In this document: positions 1-8,207 of the stretch, piece by piece | Position numbering within the stretch: position 1 is the stretch's first letter | Layout: each line of letters opens with the position of its first letter | NCBI RefSeq assembly: GCF_012641435.1 | Contig: NZ_JABAIJ010000011.1 | Location: 124,001-188,000 of the forward strand | DNA from: Rhizobium sp. P38BS-XIX | GTDB lineage: Bacteria; Pseudomonadota; Alphaproteobacteria; Rhizobiales; Rhizobiaceae | DNA: 64,000 bases | Direction of reading: 5' to 3' | The notes under the pieces: generated by a model | What the model was told of the DNA's origin: nothing | What the model saw: the letters and a program-made list of their open reading frames with translations, nothing else | Database searches by the model: none | Program-made: the position numbers and the translations under genes

Positions 1-108
1 GTGAAATCGAGCGGCTACGGTCGTTTCGGCGGCAAGGCAGCGATCGACGAATTTACCGAGTTGCGATGGATAACTGTCGCATCGGGCAATCGAGACTATC
101 CGATCTGA
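1..108 (+). CDS. Aldehyde dehydrogenase, C-terminal end only (cut by window edge)
   Basis: The first bases read in frame for 35 codons to a TGA stop. The peptide carries the SGYGRFGGK motif found at the C-terminal end of NAD(P)-dependent aldehyde dehydrogenases. It matches the last 35 residues of the complete aldehyde dehydrogenase just downstream at 23 of 35 positions, so the two are tandem paralogues. The start of the gene lies outside the window, so length, active site and substrate cannot be judged. The 49 bases to the next gene hold that gene's ribosome-binding site and no obvious terminator, so the two may be cotranscribed. Confidence 0.85.
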   Translation: MKSSGYGRFGGKAAIDEFTELRWITVASGNRDYPI

Positions 109-157
109 GCAATAGAGGTCGGCAGGGCTAAAGAACCACTTTTATAAGGAGGACAAA

Positions 158-1603
158 ATGCAAGTTTCTCTTCTCATCAACGGCGTCGATCGACCGGCTG
201 CCAGCGGGCGGACCTATGATCGCCTGGATCCGTTCACGGGCGAGCTCGCCACGACAGCGGCGGCGGCTGGGCTTGATGACGTCTCTGCTGCCATTGAAGC
301 TGCCTCTGCCGCTTTTCCCGCTTGGTCGAGCACAGGCCCAAGTGCGCGGCGTGCTATCCTGGCAAAAGCCGCCGATATGATGGATACCAAAGTCGGCGAG
401 TTCACGAGGCTGATGATGGAAGAAACGGGTGCAACGGCGCCCTGGGCAGGCTTCAACGTCATGCTGGCCGCCAATATCCTGCGCGAGGCAGCCGCGATGA
501 CGACGCAGATTGGCGGCGAGATCATCCCATCGGACAAGCCCGGTACGCTTGCTATGGGCGTGCGTCAGGCGGCGGGCGTCTGCCTGGCGATCGCACCCTG
601 GAATGCGCCTGTCATCCTCGCGACGCGGGCAATCGCCATGCCGATCGCTTGCGGCAATACCGTGATCCTCAAAGCATCCGAACAATGCCCCGGCACTCAG
701 CGCCTGATCGCAACTGCTCTGACCGAAGCCGGACTGCCGGCCGGCGTCATCAATGTCATCACGAATGCTCCCGAGGACGCAGCCGACATTGTCGAGGCGT
801 TGATTGCTCATCCCGCCGTTCGCCGCGTCAATTTCACCGGCTCGACGAAAGTCGGCAAGATCATTGCCGAACTCAGCGGCAGGCATCTGAAGCCTGCGCT
901 TCTCGAACTTGGTGGCAAAGCACCTCTCGTCATATTGGAGGATGCGGATATCGACGGCGCCGTCAATGCCGCAATCTTTGGCGCCTTCATGCACCAGGGC
1001 CAAATCTGCATGTCGACGGAGCGCATCATCGTGCACCAGGCGATTGCTGATGAGTTCGTTGCAAAGCTGTCGGCGCGGGCCGCGTCATTGCCGGCTGGCG
1101 ATCCCCGTGGCCACGTCGTCCTAGGCTCATTGATCAGCCTCGATGCCGCAAAGAAGATGGAGGAGTTGATTGCCGACGCTCGGACCAAAGGCGCCAAGCT
1201 TGTCGCCGGCGGCAAGCGAAGCGGCACCGTCGTGGAAGCGACCCTGCTTGATTTTGTAACACCCGATATGCGCGTCTATTCCGAAGAATCCTTCGGGCCT
1301 GTCAAACCGATCATTCGTGTCGCGAATGAGGATGAGGCCGTGCGTGTCGCCAACGATACCGAATATGGTCTGTCATCCGCCGTCTTCAGCCGCGACGTGC
1401 AGCGCGCGCTTGCCGTTGCCGGCCGCATTCAGTCCGGCATTTGCCACATCAACGGACCGACATTGAATGACGAGGCTCAAATGCCCTTTGGCGGCGTCAA
1501 GGGCAGTGGCTACGGGCGCTTCGGGGGCAAAGCAGCCATTGCCGAGTTCACCGACCTGCGTTGGGTAACCATCGAGGATCCTGCGCAGCACTATCCATTT
1601 TAA
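158..1603 (+). CDS. NAD(P)-dependent aldehyde dehydrogenase, vanillin/salicylaldehyde dehydrogenase-like
   Basis: The 481-residue product has full aldehyde dehydrogenase length. Visible landmarks are the cofactor-domain run APWNAP near residue 147, FTGSTKVG near 226, the general-base glutamate in LELGGK near 251 and the catalytic cysteine in GQICMST near 285. The sequence around the cysteine and the N-terminal LLING run resemble the vanillin/salicylaldehyde dehydrogenase branch, which oxidises aromatic aldehydes to acids in the cytosol. That substrate class is inferred from the family. A strong Shine-Dalgarno (aaggagga) sits just ahead of the ATG. A paralogue ends immediately upstream, and no aromatic-degradation genes are visible beside it, so the physiological substrate stays open. 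Confidence 0.85.
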   Translation: MQVSLLINGVDRPAASGRTYDRLDPFTGELATTAAAAGLDDVSAAIEAASAAFPAWSSTGPSARRAILAKAADMMDTKVGEFTRLMMEETGATAPWAGFNVMLAANILREAAAMTTQIGGEIIPSDKPGTLAMGVRQAAGVCLAIAPWNAPVILATRAIAMPIACGNTVILKASEQCPGTQRLIATALTEAGLPAGVINVITNAPEDAADIVEALIAHPAVRRVNFTGSTKVGKIIAELSGRHLKPALLELGGKAPLVILEDADIDGAVNAAIFGAFMHQGQICMSTERIIVHQAIADEFVAKLSARAASLPAGDPRGHVVLGSLISLDAAKKMEELIADARTKGAKLVAGGKRSGTVVEATLLDFVTPDMRVYSEESFGPVKPIIRVANEDEAVRVANDTEYGLSSAVFSRDVQRALAVAGRIQSGICHINGPTLNDEAQMPFGGVKGSGYGRFGGKAAIAEFTDLRWVTIEDPAQHYPF

Positions 1604-1612
1604 TCGATAGAG

Positions 1613-1642
1613 GCGGGCGGGCGAGATGATTCGACCGCCCGC
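1613..1642 (+). terminator. Hairpin, probable terminator of the aldehyde dehydrogenase gene
   Basis: An 8-bp perfect stem (gcgggcgg / ccgcccgc) with a 14-base loop begins 10 bases after the stop codon. The thymine run that follows is weak, so it may be an imperfect intrinsic terminator. It also lies downstream of the convergent GFA gene. Confidence 0.5.
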
Positions 1643-1676
1643 TCGGTTTCCAATGCCAGCTTCCAAAGACTTGAAC

Positions 1677-2102
1677 TTAACGTGTGGGTTCGAAGCGCAG
1701 CACGCCCGCCACCTTTGACCCGCCTCCTGAATCGGACGGATGAGATACGCCATCCATCACCTGGACCTCCGCAAAGTCGAAGGGGCTGACGCCTTCTATG
1801 CACGCAACGTTGATGCCGAATTGGTTCGGGTTGGATCGGCGTTGGTGATGCGTATAGATACCGCACGTCTTGCAGAAATAGTGCTTGGCGGTACGTGTGT
1901 TGAATTCGTAAAGCGTTAGATTGTCCTCGCCCTGGATAAATTCGATATCCGCGAGTTGTGCCGAAACGGCGATTGCGCCACGCATTCGACAATAGGAACA
2001 GGTGCATCGGCGGATCGTATTGAATTCGTCCGCTAGCCGAACGTGGAATCTGACGGAACCACAGTGACAGGCCGCCTCGTGTTGTCGTCTTTCATCGCTC
2101 AT
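1677..2102 (-). CDS. GFA/CENP-V family zinc-binding protein
   Basis: A 141-residue protein with the cysteine pattern of the glutathione-dependent formaldehyde-activating (GFA, CENP-V) fold. An N-terminal CHCG is followed by CTCSYC and then FCKTCG with a downstream histidine pair. Members bind zinc; one is Gfa, which was proposed to catalyse formaldehyde-glutathione adduct formation, but most have no proven reaction. The ATG at 2102 is preferred over an upstream TTG because gaggtga sits seven bases before it. It is convergent with the aldehyde dehydrogenase gene. A link to aldehyde detoxification is tempting but rests only on proximity. Confidence 0.8.
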   Translation of the reverse strand: MSDERRQHEAACHCGSVRFHVRLADEFNTIRRCTCSYCRMRGAIAVSAQLADIEFIQGEDNLTLYEFNTRTAKHYFCKTCGIYTHHQRRSNPNQFGINVACIEGVSPFDFAEVQVMDGVSHPSDSGGGSKVAGVLRFEPTR

Positions 2103-2195
2103 TGCCAAATCACCTCGCTATTTGCAGTGAAATTAATCAGGCCGGATATCAACCGCAAGGCCGATCTCGGCGCGCTTTGATTGCTCGTTCTGAAA

Positions 2196-2828
2196 TTAGG
2201 ACCAGCGTTCGCAGAAGGCCTCGATATTGCTCGACTGGAAGTCGGGGAGCCTTTCCATGATGGTCGCGAAGGGCCAATCCCACCATGCAATGGAGCGAAG
2301 CTTTTCGGCGATGTCTCTCGTGAACCGCTCGCGGATGAACTTTGCGGGAACACCGCCGACGATGGTGTAGGGTTCGACATTCTTGGTGACGACCGCGCCG
2401 GCGGCCAGCACGGCACCATCGCCGACGCGCACGCCCGGCAAGACGATCACGCCGTGACCGATCCACACATCATTGCCAATGACGGCGCGATCTGCTTTTC
2501 GCCGATCGAAGAATAGCGTATCGCGGACGGCATCGGGCGAATAATATTCGGGACAATAGGTGAAGCGGTGCATGGACGGGCGGTCCATCGGATGATTGGG
2601 TGCGCCGATCCTGACCTCGGCCGCAATCGCGCAGAACTTGCCGATCACTGCATCGCCGACGATGCAGCGAGGTCCGAGATAGGAATAATCCCCCAGTTCC
2701 ACGGCGTGGAGAGCGGTATCCGCCAGGATCTCACAGCATTTGCCGATATGGGCGTCCCGGATGGCCGCCGTCGGATGGATAATAGTTTCAGCGATTGTTG
2801 GGCGATTGGGCTCGGTGGTCGAATGCAT
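2196..2828 (-). CDS. Left-handed beta-helix (hexapeptide) acetyltransferase
   Basis: The 210-residue product is built of hexapeptide repeats. Two blocks are visible, roughly residues 18-75 and 117-165, with the classic IGNDVWIGHGV and GAVVTKNV runs of the LbH acyl-CoA transferase fold, separated by a loop containing HRFTYCPEYY. This layout is shared with chloramphenicol/streptogramin xenobiotic acetyltransferases and with the hexapeptide transferase found in some phosphonate-use clusters. No phn genes lie nearby, so the acceptor substrate is unknown. Members are cytosolic trimers using acetyl-CoA. The ATG has ggagacc just upstream. The 93-base gap to the GFA gene suggests separate or loose cotranscription. 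Confidence 0.8.
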   Translation of the reverse strand: MHSTTEPNRPTIAETIIHPTAAIRDAHIGKCCEILADTALHAVELGDYSYLGPRCIVGDAVIGKFCAIAAEVRIGAPNHPMDRPSMHRFTYCPEYYSPDAVRDTLFFDRRKADRAVIGNDVWIGHGVIVLPGVRVGDGAVLAAGAVVTKNVEPYTIVGGVPAKFIRERFTRDIAEKLRSIAWWDWPFATIMERLPDFQSSNIEAFCERWS

Positions 2829-2977
2829 ATAAGGTCTCCGAATTTCAGCCTGCGTAATTGGAGACGATGAAGGACATGTGACACGCGATCAGCAACCGAC
2901 CGAGCTGCGCCGCCAGCCCGGCTCGACAGGATCTCGTCGATCCCTTGGTTGGATATTCTATTCCTCAGCAGACCTAA

Positions 2978-4171
2978 TCACGTGGCGGCGACAGCCGGGG
3001 GAACGATACCGCTGCGCTTTTCGCTGGCCGCCGAGAGCATGGCAACCGCACAGGCCAGGGCAAGAGCAGCGGCGCCAAGCACAGGCAGGCTACGATATCC
3101 GTATCCCTCTTCAAGCAACGTTGCTCCAATGACCGCCGCGATCGCAATGCCGACGTTGAACCCGGATGGAATCAGCGATGAGGCCAGATTCGGCGCGTCT
3201 GCCGTCCACATCAAGATGCGGGCCTGCACGGGCGTTCCGATGGCGAAATTGAGAGCTCCCCAGACGAAAATCGTCGCCGTCATCAGGAGCGGATAGGGGC
3301 TGACCATGTAAAAGACGACGAGAACGACGGCCTGTACGGCAAGCATGACGATAAGGGACGGCATCAATTTCCAGTCCGAGAGCCGTCCGCCGATCAGAAC
3401 GCCGAGCGTGGCTCCAACCCCGTTGAGCAGAAGCACCCACGGAATAAGCATCGCATCAAGGCCGGTCACTTCTCGCAAAAGCGGCGTTATATACGTGAAA
3501 GGCACCATTTGACCGATCATCAAGGCAAGCATGATGATGAGGGACGTCCAAACCTGCTGGCGACCGAGAACGCGAACTTCACGGCTGAAATAACCCGATT
3601 GCTGCGGCTCGACCTTCGTCGACGGGATCAAGACCGAGATCGAGACCAGGGCGAAAACCCCGATCAAGGTCATGGCCCAGAATGTCATGCGCCATCCCCA
3701 AAGACCACCGATGGCAGCGCCGATGGGGACGCCGATAATGTTGGAAACCGTCAAGCCTGCGAGAATGATGGAGACAGCACGGCCCCGGAACTCCTGCGGA
3801 ACAAGGGCGATCGCAACCACCATTGCGATGCCGAAATAAGCCCCGTGCGCAACGGCGGTGAAAACGCGGAAGACGAGCATGGTCGCAAAGTCGGGCGCAA
3901 GGGCGCAGGCGACTTGCCCGAAACAGAAGGCGACCGTAAGGGCAACAAGAATGGCTCGACGCGAGATCCGACGTGATGCAATTGTCAGAAGCGGTCCGCC
4001 GATCGCGATACCCAAGGCGTAACCGGACACCAGGTAGCCGGCAAATGGGATCGACACTCCCAGGCCGTTTGCCACATCAGGCAGAATGCCCGCAATGACA
4101 AATTCGGTCGTGCCGAACGCAAACGCCGCCAGAAACAAAGCGAAGAGGGGTAAGGGCACGCTCGACTCCAT
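2978..4171 (-). CDS. MFS drug/sugar efflux transporter, DHA1 (AraJ/YdhP-like)
   Basis: A 397-residue integral membrane protein with about 12 hydrophobic segments, the usual length for the 12-TM major facilitator DHA1 branch. The N-terminal GTTEFVIAGILPDVA run after the first helix is typical of AraJ/YdhP-type exporters. The loop between helices 2 and 3 has the diluted basic motif of this subgroup. Members export sugars or drugs by proton antiport across the inner membrane; the substrate cannot be read from sequence. The gene is divergent from the GntR regulator, about 200 bases away, so control by that regulator is possible but unproven. Confidence 0.85.
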   Translation of the reverse strand: MESSVPLPLFALFLAAFAFGTTEFVIAGILPDVANGLGVSIPFAGYLVSGYALGIAIGGPLLTIASRRISRRAILVALTVAFCFGQVACALAPDFATMLVFRVFTAVAHGAYFGIAMVVAIALVPQEFRGRAVSIILAGLTVSNIIGVPIGAAIGGLWGWRMTFWAMTLIGVFALVSISVLIPSTKVEPQQSGYFSREVRVLGRQQVWTSLIIMLALMIGQMVPFTYITPLLREVTGLDAMLIPWVLLLNGVGATLGVLIGGRLSDWKLMPSLIVMLAVQAVVLVVFYMVSPYPLLMTATIFVWGALNFAIGTPVQARILMWTADAPNLASSLIPSGFNVGIAIAAVIGATLLEEGYGYRSLPVLGAAALALACAVAMLSAASEKRSGIVPPAVAAT

Positions 4172-4368
4172 ATAAAGACATAAGGATTTCTTTAAATTAT
4201 CAACGAAGGCCCATCAAGCCTAAGTTGTCGCTGTTGTCATTCTCTCCGTAAAGCAGAATGACTGCAGCCTCTCGTGCCCGCGCCCATGGGGTGTGGGGCT
4301 CGATCCCTGTACTCGATCCCTGGGCTCGATCCTTGACAAGGGGGGAATGTTTGTGAAGGTTGGCGGAC

Positions 4369-5082
4369 ATGAGCGAGGTGGCTGATTGGTTATCTTATAC
4401 AAGTCCGATCAGTCGGAAAAACGCTGCGGAGGCGGTGTTTGAGGATATTCGTTCGGCAATAACTTCTGGACGGTTGGCAGTCGGGACACGGCTGCCTGCC
4501 GAATCGCAGCTTGCTGCGCGCTACGGCGTCAGTAGACCGATCGTGCGCGAAGCGCTTCGTTCGCTGCAAACTCTTGGCCTGACCCAGACGCGCACAGGCA
4601 GCGGTACCTATGTCATCACGTCGACGACTGGCCCTGAGTTACAATATGGCGGTTATTCCGCGCGGGATCTGATCGAGGCGAGACCGTTCATCGAGGTTCC
4701 CGCCGCCGGATGGGCGGCGGCTCGGCGGACAGAGCAACAACTGGTGCGCCTATTCCAACTTTGTGATGACATGGACCGGGAAGACGATCCTTTGAAATGG
4801 GTCAAACTCGACTCGGAATTTCATTCGACAGTCGCGGAATCCTCCGGGAATGCCGTCTTTGCGAAGATCGTCACCGATGCGCGGGATGCGCTGATGCGTC
4901 AGTCGGAGCTCGTCAATATGATGGCACAGCGCCGTCTAGCTTCGAATGTCGAACACCGCCGCATCGTCGAGGCGATTGCGGCGGGATCGGAAGAGGCAGG
5001 CATGGCGGCGATGGAGGCCCACTTGGGTCAAGTCAAGCGCGTGGTGACGACGATTATCGGCGAGGATCCACCGCGTCAGTGA
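4369..5082 (+). CDS. GntR family regulator, FadR subfamily; candidate regulator of the asparagine/aspartate genes
   Basis: The 237-residue protein has an N-terminal winged helix-turn-helix (residues about 15-80: LPAESQLAARYGVSRPIVREAL) and a C-terminal all-helical FCD ligand-binding domain from about residue 90. FadR-type regulators bind a small organic acid or amino acid and release DNA. An in-frame TTG lies nine bases upstream, but the ATG is preferred because gaagg sits at good spacing before it. The gene converges on aspartase and overlaps its 3' end by 29 bases. The position beside aspartase, permease and asparaginase suggests it is the AnsR-type repressor of that set, which is inference. 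Confidence 0.85.
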   Translation: MSEVADWLSYTSPISRKNAAEAVFEDIRSAITSGRLAVGTRLPAESQLAARYGVSRPIVREALRSLQTLGLTQTRTGSGTYVITSTTGPELQYGGYSARDLIEARPFIEVPAAGWAAARRTEQQLVRLFQLCDDMDREDDPLKWVKLDSEFHSTVAESSGNAVFAKIVTDARDALMRQSELVNMMAQRRLASNVEHRRIVEAIAAGSEEAGMAAMEAHLGQVKRVVTTIIGEDPPRQ

Positions 5083-6481
5083 GAGCGGCCGGGAGGTTGG
5101 CAAGCCGCTCGGGTCGCAAGGCCTCAATGAGCTCTTCGGCCGTCAGATATTCGTGCTGAAGCACGATTTCCGGCACTGTGCGGCCCGTTGCAAGCGCTTC
5201 ACGGGCAACCTTGGTCGCCGCCTGATAACCGATCAACGGGTTAAGCGCCGTTGCCAGGCCGATCGATTCCTGTAGACGCTGCGCCATCAGCGCTGGATTG
5301 GCCGTAATGCCGTCGACGCAGCGTTCGGCGAGGATGTGGCAGGCCGCGGTCAGATGTATGATGCTTTCCGAGAGCGACCGGACGATGATCGGTTCAAAGG
5401 CATTAAGCTGCAGCTGTCCGGCTTCCGCAGCCATGGTAACGGTAATGTCGTTGCCGATGACCGAAAATGCGACTTGGTTGACCATTTCCGGGATGACCGG
5501 ATTGACCTTGCCGGGCATGATGCTGGAACCGGCTTGCATGGCCGGAAGCGTGATCTCGCCGATGCCGGTTCGAGGCCCCGATGACAGGAGGCGCAGGTCG
5601 TTACAGGTTTTCGAGAGTTTGACCGCCACACGCTTCAACACGCCGGAAAGATGGACAAAGGCTCCAGGATCTTGAGTAGCTTCGATAAGGTCGCTGGCGG
5701 TCACAAGGGGGCGGCCCGTCAACCGCGCGAGATGAGCGCAGGCAAGGGCGGCATAGCCGTCAGGCGCATTGAGGCCTGTGCCGATGGCTGTCGCTCCAAG
5801 ATTGACTTCATGCAAGAGCGTGGCGGATTCGATGAGACGGGATCTGTCCTCTCCGAGCATCACGGCGAAAGTCCGGAATTCCTGTCCAAGCGTCATCGGA
5901 ACCGCGTCCTGCAACTGTGTTCTTCCGACTTTCAAAATTCCGTCGAACTCTTTGGCCTTGCGATCGAACGCCTCTTTCAACATATCCATTGCGGCAGCCA
6001 GACCGTCGATCGCCTCTATCAGTGCGACATTGACGGCTGTCGGATAGGCATCGTTGGTCGACTGACTGAGATTAACGTGATCGTTTGGGTGAAGATGGCG
6101 ATAGTCGCCCTTGGAATGACCGAGCAGTTCGAGCGCGCGATTGGCAATGACCTCGTTGGCATTCATGTTGGTCGAGGTTCCAGCGCCGCCCTGGATGACA
6201 TCGACAACGAACTGGTCGTGCAATTCTCCGGCTCGGATTTCACGGCACGCGCGGACAATGGCGTCAAGCCTTGCGCCGTCAAGCAATCCAAGTTCGTGAT
6301 TGGCTAGAGACGCGGCTTCCTTCACGAAGGCAAGGCCGCGGATCAGATGGGTGTATCGACCGATTGACGTGCCGGTTACCTGAAAATTCTCCACTGCTCT
6401 TGCGGTATGCACACCCCAGTAGACATCCGCCGGAATATCCTTTTCGCCCAGCAGATCATACTCGCTTCTTGTCGTCGCCAC
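5054..6481 (-). CDS. aspA: Aspartate ammonia-lyase (aspartase)
   Basis: The 475-residue product belongs to the fumarase/aspartase superfamily. It shows the signature GSSIMPGKVN near residue 320, the substrate-binding STND run near 140, and an N-terminal region (DLLGEKDIPADVYWGVHT) characteristic of aspartase rather than fumarase C. It deaminates L-aspartate to fumarate and ammonia in the cytosol. Translation starts at GTG behind a strong ggagg. The gene is divergent from the asparagine permease/asparaginase pair, so aspartate made from asparagine would feed it. In Rhizobium etli the equivalent gene is ansB of the ans operon; here it is on the opposite strand. Confidence 0.92.
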   Translation of the reverse strand: MATTRSEYDLLGEKDIPADVYWGVHTARAVENFQVTGTSIGRYTHLIRGLAFVKEAASLANHELGLLDGARLDAIVRACREIRAGELHDQFVVDVIQGGAGTSTNMNANEVIANRALELLGHSKGDYRHLHPNDHVNLSQSTNDAYPTAVNVALIEAIDGLAAAMDMLKEAFDRKAKEFDGILKVGRTQLQDAVPMTLGQEFRTFAVMLGEDRSRLIESATLLHEVNLGATAIGTGLNAPDGYAALACAHLARLTGRPLVTASDLIEATQDPGAFVHLSGVLKRVAVKLSKTCNDLRLLSSGPRTGIGEITLPAMQAGSSIMPGKVNPVIPEMVNQVAFSVIGNDITVTMAAEAGQLQLNAFEPIIVRSLSESIIHLTAACHILAERCVDGITANPALMAQRLQESIGLATALNPLIGYQAATKVAREALATGRTVPEIVLQHEYLTAEELIEALRPERLANLPAALTDAVDPRR

Positions 6482-6520
6482 CTTGTCCTCCCACGGTAAA
6501 ATCCAAAGAAAATCTGTAAA

Positions 6521-6633
6521 GCTGTATGACAGATTATTGGTTGTTACCCGTTCTGCCGAATTGCGTCAACTTCAAGGCTACAGGGTTGACCCTGGGCAAA
6601 TTTCACTGTTAAGAGAAAAATCTGTCATACAGC
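6521..6633. promoter_or_regulatory. Paired operator-like inverted repeats in the aspartase/asparagine permease promoter region
   Basis: Two copies of one 15-base sequence occur in inverted orientation: gctgtatgacagatt at 6521-6535 and its exact reverse complement at 6619-6633. Each contains the near-palindrome CTGTATGACAG, which fits the GT-N-AC core bound by FadR-subfamily GntR regulators. One copy is about 40 bases before the aspartase start; the other is 123 bases before the permease start. The arrangement suits one regulator acting on both divergent transcripts, perhaps through a loop. Binding by the adjacent FadR-type regulator is inferred. Confidence 0.7.
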
Positions 6634-6755
6634 ATTACAGCATGACCGGCGCTCTCGAACATTGGATCGCTGGATCGAAGAGAGCGGAACGGCATCCGGT
6701 CGAGTGCGAATGAGCGCCCGGATCCGTCCCAGGACACAGGCTCAAGGGAGGAGCA

Positions 6756-8207
6756 ATGTCAGGCGATAGAATTCAGAATGTGCCGGCGGATCGCCGGCCG
6801 CCGGCCAATGAGGATCTTGGCTATCACAAGGCCCTGAAGCCGCGGCAGATCCAGATGATCGCCATCGGGGGCGCGATCGGCACCGGCCTTTTCCTCGGCG
6901 CAGGCGGGCGGCTGGCCGCCGCCGGCCCAGCCTTGATTTTCGTTTATGCGCTTTGCGGTTTCTTTGCCTTCCTGGTCTTGCGTGCACTCGGCGAACTGAT
7001 CATGCATCGGCCGAGCTCGGGCTCATTCGTGTCCTATGCCCGCGAGTTCTATGGCGAGAAGATGGCCTTTGCGGTCGGCTGGATGTACTGGCTGAATTGG
7101 GCGATGACCTCGGTTGCCGATGTGACCGCCGTTGCGCTCTATATGAATTTCTTCAAGCACTATGTGCCCTGGCTTGCAGGCGTCGATCAGTGGGTCTTCG
7201 CACTCATCGCGCTGATGGTCGTGCTCGTCATGAACCTTCTGTCGGTCAAGGTCTTCGGCGAGCTGGAATTCTGGTTCAGCCTCATAAAGGTTCTGGCACT
7301 CGTCAGTTTCCTGGTGGTAGGCATCTATTTCGTCGTCTCGGGCACCCCGATTGCGGGTCATCCTGCCGGCTTCAGCATCATCAGCGATAGCGGCGGGTTT
7401 TTCCCGAACGGCATCCTGCCAGCCTTCGTGATCATTCAAGGCGTGGTGTTTGCTTATGCGTCGATCGAGTTGATCGGGACCACAGCCGGAGAAACGGAAG
7501 ATCCGCGCAAGGTCATGCCGCGCGCGATCCGCACGGTCGTTGCCCGTCTTTTGATTTTCTACGTCGGCTCTGTCCTGCTTCTGTCGCTGCTTTTACCCTA
7601 CACGGCCTACAAGGCCGGCGAGAGCCCCTTTGTCACTTTCTTCGGCACCATCGGGATCGAAGGTGCCGACATCATCATGAACCTCGTTGTTTTGACGGCG
7701 GTTCTGTCCTCTCTGAACGCGGGCCTCTATTCCACGGGTCGGATCCTACATTCGATGGCGGTCTCCGGTTCGGCACCGGCAGCGCTTGCAAAGATGAACA
7801 AGGCCGGCGTGCCGTATGGTGGCATCGCAGTCACGGCTGTCGTGACAGTCATCGGCGTAGCGCTGAATGCCGTCGTGCCGTCTGCCGCCTTCGAGATCGC
7901 GCTCAATCTCTCGGCGCTCGGTATCATCTCCGCCTGGGGCGTGATCGTGCTGTGCCAGCTGAAACTCTGGAAACTGTCGAAGCGCGGTGAGATGGCGCGT
8001 CCTGACTTCCAAATGTTCGGCGCGCCCTATACCGGTATTCTCACGCTTGTTTTCCTTTTCGCAGTACTTGTGCTGATGGCGCTCGATTATCCTGTCGGTA
8101 CATGGACGATCGCGTCGCTCGCCCTGATCGCGCCAGCGCTTGTCATCGGCTGGTATCTTTTGCGCGACCGCATTCAGCGGTTAGCGGCCGAGCGGGGTCA
8201 GGCGTGA
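6756..8207 (+). CDS. ansP: L-asparagine permease, amino acid/polyamine/organocation (APC) family
   Basis: A 483-residue inner-membrane protein with about 12 transmembrane segments. The N-terminal region (KPRQIQMIAIGGAIGTGLFLG) carries the signature of the amino acid transporter family that includes AnsP, GabP and AroP. Closest resemblance by eye is AnsP, and the downstream partner is an asparaginase whose start codon overlaps this stop (GTGA). It would import asparagine by proton symport. The start follows a strong gggaggag. It is divergent from aspartase and shares the inverted-repeat promoter region with it. Confidence 0.88.
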   Translation: MSGDRIQNVPADRRPPANEDLGYHKALKPRQIQMIAIGGAIGTGLFLGAGGRLAAAGPALIFVYALCGFFAFLVLRALGELIMHRPSSGSFVSYAREFYGEKMAFAVGWMYWLNWAMTSVADVTAVALYMNFFKHYVPWLAGVDQWVFALIALMVVLVMNLLSVKVFGELEFWFSLIKVLALVSFLVVGIYFVVSGTPIAGHPAGFSIISDSGGFFPNGILPAFVIIQGVVFAYASIELIGTTAGETEDPRKVMPRAIRTVVARLLIFYVGSVLLLSLLLPYTAYKAGESPFVTFFGTIGIEGADIIMNLVVLTAVLSSLNAGLYSTGRILHSMAVSGSAPAALAKMNKAGVPYGGIAVTAVVTVIGVALNAVVPSAAFEIALNLSALGIISAWGVIVLCQLKLWKLSKRGEMARPDFQMFGAPYTGILTLVFLFAVLVLMALDYPVGTWTIASLALIAPALVIGWYLLRDRIQRLAAERGQA

